DNA of 64,000 nt from JAAZZY01 sp964612505. Lineage in GTDB: Bacteria; Chlamydiota; Chlamydiia; Chlamydiales; JAAZZY01. Numbering within the stretch: the stretch's first letter is position 1; every line of letters starts with the position of its first letter. A program made the position numbers and the translations under genes. Positions 51,337 through 61,348 of the stretch are shown here, one piece after another. Below the pieces are notes generated by a model, which did not search any database, was not told the origin of the DNA, and worked only from the letters and a program-made list of their open reading frames with translations. The stretch is taken from NCBI GenBank assembly GCA_964612505.1, contig CAZTEX010000003.1, positions 50,315-114,314 on the forward strand, written 5' to 3'.

Positions 51337-52548
51337 ATGATGTCAGATTTTGGTTTGCAAATCAACCCTTGGGGACTGGTTTATGGTCTAGCCATCTTAT
51401 CTTTAATTCTATTTTTACAATGGCGTTATCGTAGAAATGAAAATTCTCCGGCCGTTTTATATTCAGATATTAGCGGTATTGAAACTGTTAATCAATCCTG
51501 GCGCATCAAGCTCGTTGCCCTTCCTATGTGGTGTAAAAAATTAGCCTTTATTCTGTTTATTTTGGCCATTTGCGATCCAGTAGTTCGCTTACCTCAAAAA
51601 TATTATTCATCTGATCTTGCTCAGCATTTGCAAGAAATGGGCAAAACAGAGCAAAAGGGGCTTGATCAAGTTCATATTCCGACGGAGGGATTGGCGATTT
51701 ATTTTATTTTAGACCAATCAGGTTCAATGAGAGAAGAGATTGATTTCTCTATCCAAGGGCTGAGCGCTAAACATGTCACGCGAATAGAAGCATTAAAATT
51801 TTTTACTACACAGTTTATTAGCGGCAATCAAGAGCTAGGTTTAAAAGGTAGACCAGATGATTTAATCGGAATTGTCTCATTTGCTCGTGTGCCTAAGGTT
51901 ATTTCACCTTTAACTTTAGATCATGAAGAGGTCAAGAAACAATTAAAAGAATTTGCCCCAATAGCTAATTCGATTGAAGAAGGGACAGCGATTGGCTACG
52001 CCATTTATAAGACAGCTCATACGATTGCAGCAACCGAGCATTTCTCTAGAGAAATTCTAGGCCAGGATAAACCCGCTTATGACATTAAAAGCACCATCAT
52101 GATCTTAGTGACCGATGGCCTTCAAAATCCCTCTAGCGAAGACTTAGAGCATCCCATTCGCAGGATTGGGGTCAAAGAAGCGGCAGAATTTGCGAAAGAA
52201 AAAGGAATTCGCCTCTATATCATCAATATTCAACCGCAACTTGACTTTATCCAAAGAAGAAATGAAAGAAACTCTCAAAAGGAAGCGGCAGAACTTACCG
52301 GTGGACAATTCTTTTTAGCAAGCGATGCTCAAGCTCTGCACCGCATTTATCGAGTGATTGATGGCCTTGAGAGATCTAAACATTATGGTACGAATAAGCA
52401 TCAAGTGATTGTGGAAGAAAACTTGCAGTCTACCGATCAAAAAGCCTTTGTTACTTTAGCATTATATAGCGCTTTGATTACTGGAGCGATGATGTTGTTA
52501 TTTACGGCAATACTGCTGGAAACCACGGTTTTAAAGAGGGTCCCTTAA
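51337..52548 (+). CDS. batA: BatA-like von Willebrand factor A membrane protein
   Basis: This 403-residue protein has two N-terminal membrane helices (about 13-29 and 65-80), a VWA domain (120-330) and a C-terminal helix (375-397). The MIDAS metal site is complete: D126-x-S128-x-S130 in FILDQSGSM, Thr in EEGTAIGYAI and Asp in ILVTDGLQN. This layout matches BatA of Bacteroides and Leptospira aerotolerance operons, which act in the envelope by an unclear mechanism. It is the first of five coupled genes; the upstream neighbour is pepP, not the usual MoxR ATPase and DUF58 pair. AAGAAAGG precedes the ATG. Confidence 0.87.
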   Translation: MMSDFGLQINPWGLVYGLAILSLILFLQWRYRRNENSPAVLYSDISGIETVNQSWRIKLVALPMWCKKLAFILFILAICDPVVRLPQKYYSSDLAQHLQEMGKTEQKGLDQVHIPTEGLAIYFILDQSGSMREEIDFSIQGLSAKHVTRIEALKFFTTQFISGNQELGLKGRPDDLIGIVSFARVPKVISPLTLDHEEVKKQLKEFAPIANSIEEGTAIGYAIYKTAHTIAATEHFSREILGQDKPAYDIKSTIMILVTDGLQNPSSEDLEHPIRRIGVKEAAEFAKEKGIRLYIINIQPQLDFIQRRNERNSQKEAAELTGGQFFLASDAQALHRIYRVIDGLERSKHYGTNKHQVIVEENLQSTDQKAFVTLALYSALITGAMMLLFTAILLETTVLKRVP

Positions 52549-52551
52549 AAA

Positions 52552-53709
52552 ATGAAAGAGATTTATTTTGCTAATCCTAATGCCTTCTATTTTTTATTTT
52601 TAACCGTGCTGATTGTGGCTCTTTTAGCCTATTCACTCGTTCAAAGAAAAAAGTCTTTGAGAAATTTTGCTGAGACAGAATCTTTAGAGGGGCTCTTATT
52701 TTTAGAGAAACGGACCATTCTTCGTTACAGTATCATTGCAAGCGTTTGGTTGCTTGGAGCGCTTGCTCTCATGCAACCTGAACAAATCCAGAAGAATCAA
52801 AATATTACCAATAATGAGCGAGAAATTATTGATGAGAGGCTCGCAGATAATCTAAATCAAGAGAAAGTCTTAGTTAAAAGAAGAGCTTGTGATGTTATCT
52901 TTGCTTTAGATACCTCTGCTTCCATGAAGGTCAAAGATACCCGTCAACAAAATTGTCGCCTTGATTTTGCCAAGGAGGTCGTCGATGAAATTATTAGCGG
53001 CTTAGATGGGCAAAATGTTGTCTTATATAGTTTTACCTCTGCTTTAACGTCTGTTTCCCCTTCAACATTAGATTACTTTTTCACTCGTATCATGCTCAAA
53101 GATATGGATATTAACTATGGAGATATAGCAGGAACAGACTTATTTGAAACATTAGATCAAATTTCTAAAAAGCATTTCAAATCAGCTGATGAAAAACAAA
53201 AAGTTCTCGTTTTACTAACCGATGGTGGAGATACCTACATTGATACATTGCCCAAATCGGAGCGAGATAAACAGATAGAAATCTTACTTGAAAAGCTAGG
53301 AGATCTTAAAAAAAATAACGTCCGTATTTTTACCGTCGGACTTGGCAGTAATGAAAAAAGCGTTATCCCTGGCGTTGAATTTGAAGGGCAACCTGTTTTA
53401 TCTTCTTTAGATGGAGAATTACTCAAAAAATTAAGTCAAAAAGGGAGAGGGCAGTATTTTTTTGCCAATGATTACTCTGCAATGACCTTAGCAAATGTCA
53501 TTTTGGATGTTGTGCGAGCAGAAAATAGTTATATTGAACAAGAAGAGATTCCTCATAAAAAATTAGAACGCTCGATTATGGAATCCAATCCCGTTCAAAT
53601 GAAAAAAAAGAGATTATTTCAATTACCTTTAGGTTTGGCAGTTCTTTTATTTGCCTTTGAACTCTTATTGCCTCAATGGCCCGTCGCAACGCGGAAGATG
53701 AATCTATGA
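52552..53709 (+). CDS. batB: BatB-like von Willebrand factor A membrane protein
   Basis: This 385-residue protein has two N-terminal helices (about 11-29 and 60-75), an intervening linker with an acidic insert, then a VWA domain. MIDAS residues are D120-x-S122-x-S124 in FALDTSASM, Thr in IAGTDLFETL and Asp in LLTDGGDTY. A C-terminal helix (about 355-375) ends it. It is a paralogue of the preceding gene, three bases downstream, and overlaps the next gene as ATGA (53706-53709). In Bat systems the two VWA proteins are thought to form one membrane complex. Confidence 0.86.
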   Translation: MKEIYFANPNAFYFLFLTVLIVALLAYSLVQRKKSLRNFAETESLEGLLFLEKRTILRYSIIASVWLLGALALMQPEQIQKNQNITNNEREIIDERLADNLNQEKVLVKRRACDVIFALDTSASMKVKDTRQQNCRLDFAKEVVDEIISGLDGQNVVLYSFTSALTSVSPSTLDYFFTRIMLKDMDINYGDIAGTDLFETLDQISKKHFKSADEKQKVLVLLTDGGDTYIDTLPKSERDKQIEILLEKLGDLKKNNVRIFTVGLGSNEKSVIPGVEFEGQPVLSSLDGELLKKLSQKGRGQYFFANDYSAMTLANVILDVVRAENSYIEQEEIPHKKLERSIMESNPVQMKKKRLFQLPLGLAVLLFAFELLLPQWPVATRKMNL

Positions 53710-56102
53710 AAAAACGATGGCTTTTTGCTACTTTGTCGCTTTTCCTAGTTCAAACAGCTATTTATGGCGATGAACTCGCTCATCTTTTTGAGCGAGGATC
53801 TACTTACTTTAAAGCTGGTGAATTTAAACAGGCCGTGAGCTATTTTGAGAAAGCAAAAGAGAAAGCCCCCAGTGGCCTAAAAAAAGATATTATCTCTTAT
53901 AACTTGGCAACTAGCTACTTGAAAAGTGGTCAATATTTGCAAGCCGTTGAAGCCTTTACAGAGGTCTATGGACATAGAGAAAGGCAGCCCAGCTATTTAG
54001 TCGAGCGCTCTACTCATAATTACATTCTTGCAGGACTTGAGATGATCAATCAAACGCTGCTCCAAGAGAGCGATGAGATCACTTTGGAAATTTTAACTCA
54101 AGCCAAAGAAAAGTTAAAACAAATAGAAGAAGTCTATAGCTGGGCCACCCAAAGTCTAGAGTCATTTCAATATAAGCAAGAAGAATTTCATATTAATTCT
54201 GCTATTAAAGAGGCCCATTCAAAAATCAATGCTAAATTAGATCAATTAAAACTAGACGGACTTTCGCTTGCTTCAGTCTTAGAAAAAATAAGATCTACAT
54301 TACTCAATCAAACGCTCTTTTATGAAAGAATAGGATTAAAAGAGCTCAAGCCCAGTGCCTGCAAATACTTTTTAAATAGGCAATTTGTAGAAGATCAAAA
54401 ATTAAAGCCTCTTTGGCAACGCCTTGAAGATCTTGCTGAAGAAAAAACAAAGGCCGATTCAGAGGAGCTCTTCCATAACTTAAAAGCTCAGATTCGGGAA
54501 AGTTTTAATGAGTACTTAGCATCTTTAGATTGTCTGCGAGAAAATCAACTCTGGCTAGGGCGTTTTAAAAGTGCAAAATCAAAAATCTTACTTGATTTAG
54601 TGGACTTACAACTTAAACAAGAAGATATCATGAAGTATTGCTTGCAAAAGCGGATCGAAATCAATTTGCGCAAAACACAATCTAATGGCGCACTTGCTAA
54701 TTCTTTACAAAGAGAGCTGCATTGGATGAATTCATTAAGCCATCACCTTTGTGAGCAGTTTTTAGAAACCATGGTGAAAAATTCGGAGGCTCATCTAGCT
54801 CCTATGGTTGCACTAGGTCACCATCTAAAAGAGCGGCTCAAAACAGCCAAAGATCAGCCTGGATATTTAAAAGATTTTTATATCTATCAGCAAATGATGA
54901 CAGACCCGGTTGATATTTTATATCCCATTTATCAAAAATTGGATGAGAAAAAAAAGGATCTTGAGAAAGAGCAAACTGCGTTTATAGCTCAACTAGAAGT
55001 GGCGAGTTTATTTTTTGAACTGCAAAAAGAAACAGAAGATGAGTCATTACAAAGAAAAGTTAAAAGAGCGTTAGAATCTTTGGGGCAGGCGCTTACCACA
55101 TTTCGAGAACAAACATATGAGCGCAGCCATGAACACTTAGAAGATTTTTTTACTCACTATCACTTTAGCCGCTTTATGTTTTTACAAGCGCATCGATTGT
55201 CTGAATATTTTGAACAAATTTTAAATAATAGACCTTTTCGTTCAGAAATAGTTCATGAAGTCTATCCTACACTTATTCATATTGATCAACTTTGTTCACA
55301 ATCTGATCTATCAGCAGAGGACTTTGTCTTACAAAATCAACTGAGACCTGGATTTGAAGAGGCTGTTCTTTCTTTAAAACTAGAGCAAGAAATAAAGAAA
55401 GAAGATCAGCAAAAGGTTCTTGTTCAAAATGCCTATCATTGGATGAAAAGAATTCAAGAGATGATAGAGAAAGAGATCCATTCTTCTGAACAAATATTAA
55501 AAAAAGGAATTTTAGAGCAAAAACTAGCTCTTGAACTTGCCAAGATCTATCCTGAACTAAAAGATATTAGTTCATTATCTGACAAAGCAATCCTTAGGAT
55601 CATTATCAATTCTGAAAAGCATCCCATTGAGGCGGTGAGTTCTTTTGAAACTCTCTATTATCAAGAAAAAGCGGGACAAGATCTAAAGAAAAAAAGTACT
55701 CAAGATGAGGTTATTCAACTTTTTCATGAAGGGCTTAAGCAAGCTCGCATCGCACAAAAAACATTGCAATCTTCAGCCATTGACTGGGAAAAAGTTTTTC
55801 AAAACGAGCAAGGAGCGATTGAGTGTTGGGAAAAAATTTTTTCAAAGGATTCTTCAAAAGATTCTTCAATGCAAGAAAACTCTTCAACAGATTCTCCATC
55901 ATCAGATTCTGGTGAACTCTCTCAAAATCAAATGGACAATAACCAAGAGGGCGATATTAATAAGAATCAAGAACAAATCCCTCATCAACCTTCCCAAAAT
56001 TCTATTATGGGAATACTAGAAAAATTAAGCGAAATGCAACAGGATGATAAGTTGATTGAAAAAGGACCCAAAAAAGCTAAAGAGGGACTGCGTCCATGGT
56101 AA
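53706..56102 (+). CDS. BatC-position large TPR/coiled-coil exported protein
   Basis: The 798 residues from the ATG at 53706 begin with a signal peptide (MKKRWLFATLSLFLVQTAIYG). Two TPR units follow (AHLFERGSTYFKAGEFKQAV and the NLATSYLKSGQYLQAVEAFT region). Around 550 residues of highly charged helix rich in Glu, Lys, Gln and Leu come next. The last 90 residues have a low-complexity Ser/Asn/Gln tail. In Bat operons this slot usually holds a short TPR protein, so the long helical region is an expansion. No catalytic motif is seen. A longer frame from 53676 is not preferred because the ATGA overlap and signal peptide define the start. Confidence 0.78.
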   Translation: MKKRWLFATLSLFLVQTAIYGDELAHLFERGSTYFKAGEFKQAVSYFEKAKEKAPSGLKKDIISYNLATSYLKSGQYLQAVEAFTEVYGHRERQPSYLVERSTHNYILAGLEMINQTLLQESDEITLEILTQAKEKLKQIEEVYSWATQSLESFQYKQEEFHINSAIKEAHSKINAKLDQLKLDGLSLASVLEKIRSTLLNQTLFYERIGLKELKPSACKYFLNRQFVEDQKLKPLWQRLEDLAEEKTKADSEELFHNLKAQIRESFNEYLASLDCLRENQLWLGRFKSAKSKILLDLVDLQLKQEDIMKYCLQKRIEINLRKTQSNGALANSLQRELHWMNSLSHHLCEQFLETMVKNSEAHLAPMVALGHHLKERLKTAKDQPGYLKDFYIYQQMMTDPVDILYPIYQKLDEKKKDLEKEQTAFIAQLEVASLFFELQKETEDESLQRKVKRALESLGQALTTFREQTYERSHEHLEDFFTHYHFSRFMFLQAHRLSEYFEQILNNRPFRSEIVHEVYPTLIHIDQLCSQSDLSAEDFVLQNQLRPGFEEAVLSLKLEQEIKKEDQQKVLVQNAYHWMKRIQEMIEKEIHSSEQILKKGILEQKLALELAKIYPELKDISSLSDKAILRIIINSEKHPIEAVSSFETLYYQEKAGQDLKKKSTQDEVIQLFHEGLKQARIAQKTLQSSAIDWEKVFQNEQGAIECWEKIFSKDSSKDSSMQENSSTDSPSSDSGELSQNQMDNNQEGDINKNQEQIPHQPSQNSIMGILEKLSEMQQDDKLIEKGPKKAKEGLRPW

Positions 56103-57811
56103 ACTATCAAAAATGGTTGATGGCTTTATTTGTTTTGCCCCTTTTTGCTTTTAACCTTTTTCAAGAGGTGCAGTCTGAAACCGTTGTTCAAGTGGAAGTT
56201 CATGATGAACTTGCTTCAGAAAATCAACCTTGTTATGCCAAGTTAACTATCGTTCATCCCGAGTCTGAAAAGATCGATGAAACCAGTTTTCAAATGGAAG
56301 AGAAGCCACTCCATGTGCAGTTTGTAAGTCAAGGTAGACAATCTTCTATCTATGATATCAATGGAAAGCGTAGCCAAATTCATCAAGCTATTTCTTGTTA
56401 TATTTTTGAAGTCAAAGAGACTAGTAAAGGAAAGCATATATTGCCCTCTGTGACAGCAAAGATAGGTGGAAAAACCTATCAATCACAACCGGTCAATTAC
56501 TTTATTAATGCAACACTTTTATCTAATAGTTTTAGTTTAGAAACTTTTGTGGACGCTCCCTCTCCCTTATACCCAGGTCAAGAATTTAAGATTACTTACC
56601 GGATTAAAAGCTCCCATCACATGGAGCTCTTCTATGAAAATCTGCCTCTTTTAGATCTTAAATTTTGTCATAAAAAAGGCAAACAGCATAAGCGGTTTTA
56701 TTATGAGGGCAGTAAAAAAGTAGATGAGTTTTCTCAGCTCTATCAAGCCAAAGAGGTAGGTGATTTTGCAATTGAAAAGTCTTTTCTAGAAGCTAGGGAA
56801 TATGCAGAAGATTTTTTTGGTAGAAAGCGCTATAAAAAAGAGATCGAAAGAGCGGAGTCTCAAGCCCTAACCCTCAGTATTGCCAACTTTCCTTCTAAGG
56901 GTTGTCCTACCTCTTTTAATGGAGCCATCGGTGAATTTAAAATGAAAGTACTTTTAGATTCTTCAGCACAAGTTTGTTTAGGAGATAAGTTAAAGTTTAA
57001 AATTTTAATAGAAGGCAAAGAAAATTTAGCTAGTGTTCATTTGCCGAATCTTTCTGAGCAGCCTAGCTTTAAAGATAAGTTTCGCTTTAATGATTTACCT
57101 TTAGCCTCAACGCAACATGAAAATCAAAAGATTTTCCTCTGTGAATTAAGACCGATGAAAGAAAATCTTGTTGAAATTCCTCAGGTAGAATTTTCTTACT
57201 TTAATCCCCACAACGGCAGCTATCAAGTGCTGGTAAGCGAGCCGATACCCATTACTATCTTACCAATGAAGTCTCCCCCTTTTGTGAGCCTCTCTTCTGC
57301 TCAAAATGCATCAGCATCTTCTGAGGGAGAGTCTTTAAAACAAGTTGAATGCGTTGAAATTACCGAGCCTGAACTTATGGATATACAGGGTGTCTATCTG
57401 GTGACTAAAAAAGAACTTTCTCATTCACGGCGTCATTATTATGAGCTAGAGGTGGTCCTTGTGTTTTTAACGCTTTCTTTAATTCAGCTCATTTGGAAAG
57501 GATTTTTTTCTTCTAAAAACAAAAATAAAGATAGTGCCTTTTACTTGCAGCAAGCATTCAAGAGCAAAGATCATTTACAAAACTACCAGCTACTGCTAGA
57601 AAAATCACTATTGCTGCGCCTAAGAGAGCAAAAATTTATTAAAGAGATGCAATCTGCCGATCAGCTCAGTCGACAAGGAATTTTAGGACAAGTCAAAGAC
57701 TATATCAATGATCTTCAGATGCAGCTGTTTGCTGGGCAAACTCATTTTAATTTTGAAGAGAGCTTTATAAAGGCCAAAGCGCTTTATAAGAAAATAGGGG
57801 AAAACTTATGA
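56096..57811 (+). CDS. batD: BatD-like oxygen-tolerance protein
   Basis: This 571-residue protein has a signal peptide (about residues 1-27), a long strand-rich periplasmic region of Ig-like repeats (VQVEVHDELASENQPCYAKL opening, later PSPLYPGQEFKITYRIKSSH), one transmembrane helix (about 450-470) and a helical cytosolic tail. This is the BatD architecture. Its ATG lies seven bases inside the end of the previous gene, and its stop overlaps batE as ATGA (57808-57811). It is thought to display the VWA complex in the periplasm, though the mechanism is unproven. Confidence 0.82.
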   Translation: MVNYQKWLMALFVLPLFAFNLFQEVQSETVVQVEVHDELASENQPCYAKLTIVHPESEKIDETSFQMEEKPLHVQFVSQGRQSSIYDINGKRSQIHQAISCYIFEVKETSKGKHILPSVTAKIGGKTYQSQPVNYFINATLLSNSFSLETFVDAPSPLYPGQEFKITYRIKSSHHMELFYENLPLLDLKFCHKKGKQHKRFYYEGSKKVDEFSQLYQAKEVGDFAIEKSFLEAREYAEDFFGRKRYKKEIERAESQALTLSIANFPSKGCPTSFNGAIGEFKMKVLLDSSAQVCLGDKLKFKILIEGKENLASVHLPNLSEQPSFKDKFRFNDLPLASTQHENQKIFLCELRPMKENLVEIPQVEFSYFNPHNGSYQVLVSEPIPITILPMKSPPFVSLSSAQNASASSEGESLKQVECVEITEPELMDIQGVYLVTKKELSHSRRHYYELEVVLVFLTLSLIQLIWKGFFSSKNKNKDSAFYLQQAFKSKDHLQNYQLLLEKSLLLRLREQKFIKEMQSADQLSRQGILGQVKDYINDLQMQLFAGQTHFNFEESFIKAKALYKKIGENL

Positions 57812-58554
57812 TTCGCTGGTTACTCATCATGGCTTTGAGTTGCGTTTGTACTTTATGGGCTGATTCTTTAACTGAGGCGCACAAAGCCTACCAACAAGGA
57901 GAGGCAGCTCAAACTATCGCCGAAAGAGAGATTCATTTTAATCAAGCACTCAAGCTTTATTTAGAAAACGAAAAGCCTCATGGTAAGATGTATTACAACA
58001 TTGGCAATTGTTATTATCAATTAAATCAACCCGGTATGGCCATCTGGTATTATCAAAAAGCTGAAAAATTGCTTCCAAGAGACCATAAGATTGAGCAAAA
58101 TTTGGCCAAAGCTAAAGAGCAGGTGAAGGCACCTTTTCATAAGGAATATGAGATCAAAAAACGCCTTCTCTTTTGGCAGTATTTTTTATCGCCTCAAGAG
58201 CGTTCTATTGCATTCATCGCTCTCTCTTTAATAACATTTATTTTATCTTCTTCTTATATTTGGTTGAAAAAAAAGGGGTTAAAATATTTAACCATCGCTT
58301 TTTGTCTAATGACTTTTGTTATGGGAACAGCATTATCACAATTTGATTTAAAAGAGAAAACGGGCATTTTTATTCAACCCTCTCTTTTAAGGTGTGATGC
58401 GGGTATGCAATATAAAGCGGTCGATCAAAATTTAATTCCTATAGGAGAGATCTTTAAGGTGCTTGAGCTCTCAGAAGATGGCTCTTGGGTGAAGGTAAAA
58501 GTCTCTCAGAATAAAAAGGGATATGTCAATAGCGAGCTGGTACGCTTATTTTAG
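57808..58554 (+). CDS. batE: BatE-like TPR and SH3 membrane protein
   Basis: This 248-residue protein has a signal peptide (about 1-18), TPR units (KMYYNIGNCYYQLNQPGMAI and neighbours), two membrane helices (about 130-150 and 155-172) and a C-terminal SH3-like domain (GEIFKVLELSEDGSWVKVKV, ending GYVNSELVRLF). TPR, helices and SH3 in this order are the BatE signature. It ends the five-gene unit and stops one base before the convergent kinase-like gene. Confidence 0.85.
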   Translation: MIRWLLIMALSCVCTLWADSLTEAHKAYQQGEAAQTIAEREIHFNQALKLYLENEKPHGKMYYNIGNCYYQLNQPGMAIWYYQKAEKLLPRDHKIEQNLAKAKEQVKAPFHKEYEIKKRLLFWQYFLSPQERSIAFIALSLITFILSSSYIWLKKKGLKYLTIAFCLMTFVMGTALSQFDLKEKTGIFIQPSLLRCDAGMQYKAVDQNLIPIGEIFKVLELSEDGSWVKVKVSQNKKGYVNSELVRLF

Positions 58555-58555
58555 A

Positions 58556-60430
58556 TTACATTTTTGCATGATCATGGACTTTTTCTAAAAACTTTTGCGC
58601 AACATCTGCTGTAATGACCCCTTGTTTGACGGCCTTTTGACACATATACTCTGCACTTCGAACACCGACCCAAAACTCTGGATAAGAAGGATACAGTATT
58701 TTTGTTAGATTAAAATAATCGGCAAAAAGAGGATAAACTCGTTTGAGTAAATCGCGATAGGTATAAGCCTTATCACTATTAATGTAATAAATCAATTTTT
58801 CAACTCTTTCTTTAAAAGCTCGTAGTTGATCATGATGTAGCCTTTTACCTGGGAGATAATGTAATTTTTGAAGACCTAACGGCGAATTTAAATAATTAAA
58901 AAATTCATCAAATTTAGCTGGCCAAGTGGCTATTAAATCTTGTAGCCATTTTTTTGTCTCTCCAGCAATGGGCTGATCGGCTTGTGGTAAAACTAATAAC
59001 GCGCATCTCAGTGGTAAAAAGGATTCGCGATCATTGAGCATTGGTCCGAAGGGGGCCTCATTAAATTGAGAAGGATCTAATCGGATAGAAGCCTCTGGGT
59101 TACTTGGGACATCTCCTTCATTTTTGTAGCTTGTGAGGACATGGTTGCTATATTGAAAACATAATTCATTATCAAAAACAACGATTCCATATTCATCATT
59201 TTCTTTTTCGACAAAGAAGAAATTGTTCATGTGCAAATCGCGATTGCCAATTAAAATAGAAGAAAGCCCCGCTTGCAAATAACTCTTAAGAGTTATTTTT
59301 TTGACAATGGCGTTTTGCTCTTCTTTTGATTTAGCTTTAAATTGATCCCAATTAAGGCCATCTTGAAAAATTTGAATGCTGCCAAACATATCTTTGAGTT
59401 GTTTAGGCTTTGTAGGTACGAGTCCTTCACTGAGGCCAAAAATTAAGCAAGTGTCATAAGCAAGTGCTTCCATAGCTCCAGAGGCTGTGTGAGGGCCTTG
59501 AGCTTTAAAGACAGCGATTTTCTCTTCATTAGAAGGGGAGTCTTTGCTTTTCAAAAAGAAAACGTTATTGAGGTTGTTTTGAATGCTTTTATCTAAAGGG
59601 ATAAGTTCTGCTTCATCTTCTGCCCAGCGCGTCCCTTCCAAACTCGCATTAAAAAGGCGAGCATAGTTTTCAATAGTATGTTTGTTCACTAGCGGAGTGA
59701 AAGCTTTAACCCGACCTGTTTTTAAGCTGAGCTCAAGCTGTAATTCTTTGACAGAATAGGGATCTAATAATTTTAAAATTTGTTTACTAATCAGCTCATA
59801 GTTTTTTTGAAGATCTTCATAGCGCATCACTTCTATGAGTCTTCTAATGCGGATCTCTCCAGAAAAAACTTCATCAATACTTTCAAAAAAAAGATCAATC
59901 TGGGGAAATGGCTTATGACCACATAATACTTCAGAAGAAAGAATAGAAAAGTGATTCAAGCTGCGATGGCAGATCCATTCGTCATACCTTTGTAACATGA
60001 GAGGTATTGTTTCAATGAGAGTGAGAAAGTTTTGATAGGCTTGATCAAGATCATTGAAAGTTAAGGGCCTACTCTCTTTTTTTTGTCCTAAAATGCTATT
60101 TATTTCAGTGCGTGCATGCTTTGTATATCTTCGAAGAATTCGTTTGACAGCGGCGCTTTGACCAATAGCTTGATCCGTTGCTTTTTGCTCTAAATCATAG
60201 TAGTGACAATAGAGTCGAACGCGATTTGCCTCAGATTTTGGCAAATTAGTAAAATTGTAGCGTCGCACTTGCCTAAAAACTTCATCTACAATCTCAGGAT
60301 TGTATTTTTGATAAAGCTCCTCTTGTAAGCTTTTTAAAGGATCATTTTCTAAGTTCTTGTCGCTCGTATCAATAAGGAGATCAGTCTCAAAAAATGAAGC
60401 TGGTGATGTAGTTGTAAAGTGTGTTTTCAT
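58556..60430 (-). CDS. Large protein with PI3/4-kinase-like catalytic core, candidate effector kinase
   Basis: This 624-residue soluble protein has a helical N-terminal half of unknown family. Residues 300-425 resemble the PI3/PI4-kinase-like fold. A candidate ATP-binding Lys is in VFKAQ (309). EALAYDTCLIFGLSEGLVPT (321-340) follows the pattern of the helix and lVPxT strand of that fold. The catalytic loop is GNRDLHMNN (395-403), and the metal-binding motif DNE (420-422) stands where DFG is expected. The rest is unassigned. There is no signal peptide. Lipid or protein kinase activity in the host is plausible but inferred. Its 3' end abuts batE. Confidence 0.72.
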   Translation of the reverse strand: MKTHFTTTSPASFFETDLLIDTSDKNLENDPLKSLQEELYQKYNPEIVDEVFRQVRRYNFTNLPKSEANRVRLYCHYYDLEQKATDQAIGQSAAVKRILRRYTKHARTEINSILGQKKESRPLTFNDLDQAYQNFLTLIETIPLMLQRYDEWICHRSLNHFSILSSEVLCGHKPFPQIDLFFESIDEVFSGEIRIRRLIEVMRYEDLQKNYELISKQILKLLDPYSVKELQLELSLKTGRVKAFTPLVNKHTIENYARLFNASLEGTRWAEDEAELIPLDKSIQNNLNNVFFLKSKDSPSNEEKIAVFKAQGPHTASGAMEALAYDTCLIFGLSEGLVPTKPKQLKDMFGSIQIFQDGLNWDQFKAKSKEEQNAIVKKITLKSYLQAGLSSILIGNRDLHMNNFFFVEKENDEYGIVVFDNELCFQYSNHVLTSYKNEGDVPSNPEASIRLDPSQFNEAPFGPMLNDRESFLPLRCALLVLPQADQPIAGETKKWLQDLIATWPAKFDEFFNYLNSPLGLQKLHYLPGKRLHHDQLRAFKERVEKLIYYINSDKAYTYRDLLKRVYPLFADYFNLTKILYPSYPEFWVGVRSAEYMCQKAVKQGVITADVAQKFLEKVHDHAKM

Positions 60431-60498
60431 CGTTAAAAATAAGGAAAGAAAGAAAAAGTATATTTCAAAAAGTACTAATATTCAACAGAAAATATGAG

Positions 60499-61263
60499 TT
60501 AGGTGGCAATGGTAGCCACTTTTTGTGGAACAAATTGAAGATAATCGGCTGCCGTAAAAAGATAGTGAACTCCATCTTTTTCTCCAAATAGAGGGGGAAG
60601 ATTCTCTTTGAGATTGTGCATATGGCCAAAAACACAGTAGTCAACATTATATTTTACTAGCAAAGCATGCACTTTGGATGGCTTTAGATCATAGCTAATA
60701 GGTGGGTAATGTGTTAGAGCAATTTTTAATTTGGCCTCCGGATTCATTTGGGAAAGGCTTAACTCTAAGCGATGGAGCTCTTTTAAAAAGATTTTTTCAT
60801 TCGTCTCAGAGGTTAAAGGAATGGCGTTAGGATTGGCTCTGGGGTTTTCTTTAAAGTCGATAATTTCTAGATTGTTAAATTCAAGAGTGTCCCATAACCT
60901 ACTTCCAGCAATGGCCAGCTGTGGGTAATTGATAGCATCATTTTGAATCAAATGGATATTACTTGGTAAAACGGCCCGAATTTGTGTTAAAGATTTCCAC
61001 CAATAATCGTGGTTGCCACGGATCATGATTTTTTGACCCGGCAATTTTCCAATCCAATCAAGATCAGCTTTGACCTCATCGGTTTTTAGAGCCCAGGAAA
61101 TATCTCCTGCAACGAGAACTAAATCGTCAGGTGCTACTAGCTGCTTCCAATTTGTCTCGATTCGCTGGATGTAATTTTCCCATCGGTGGCCAAAATCCTC
61201 CATCGTTTTGTCAGGACAATTTAGACAAAGGTGTAGATCTGCAATAGCCCAAATTTGTTTCAT
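60499..61263 (-). CDS. Metallophosphoesterase
   Basis: This 254-residue calcineurin-like phosphoesterase has all metal motifs: ADLHLCLN (D-x-H), VLVAGDISWA (GD), IRGNHDYWW (GNHD), LTHYPP and FGHMHNL (GHMH). The family cleaves phosphomono- or diesters, including nucleotides, and the substrate is unknown. A homologue occurs in Chlamydia. It is transcribed alone after the kinase-like gene's start region, 68 bases upstream of it. Confidence 0.9.
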   Translation of the reverse strand: MKQIWAIADLHLCLNCPDKTMEDFGHRWENYIQRIETNWKQLVAPDDLVLVAGDISWALKTDEVKADLDWIGKLPGQKIMIRGNHDYWWKSLTQIRAVLPSNIHLIQNDAINYPQLAIAGSRLWDTLEFNNLEIIDFKENPRANPNAIPLTSETNEKIFLKELHRLELSLSQMNPEAKLKIALTHYPPISYDLKPSKVHALLVKYNVDYCVFGHMHNLKENLPPLFGEKDGVHYLFTAADYLQFVPQKVATIAT

Positions 61264-61348
61264 ATGAAAGTTAAAAGATTAATTGAAGAATAATAACTTA
61301 TAATAAAAATCTATATCTGAATAAATTTTTTGATAAAATCTTTTCCAT

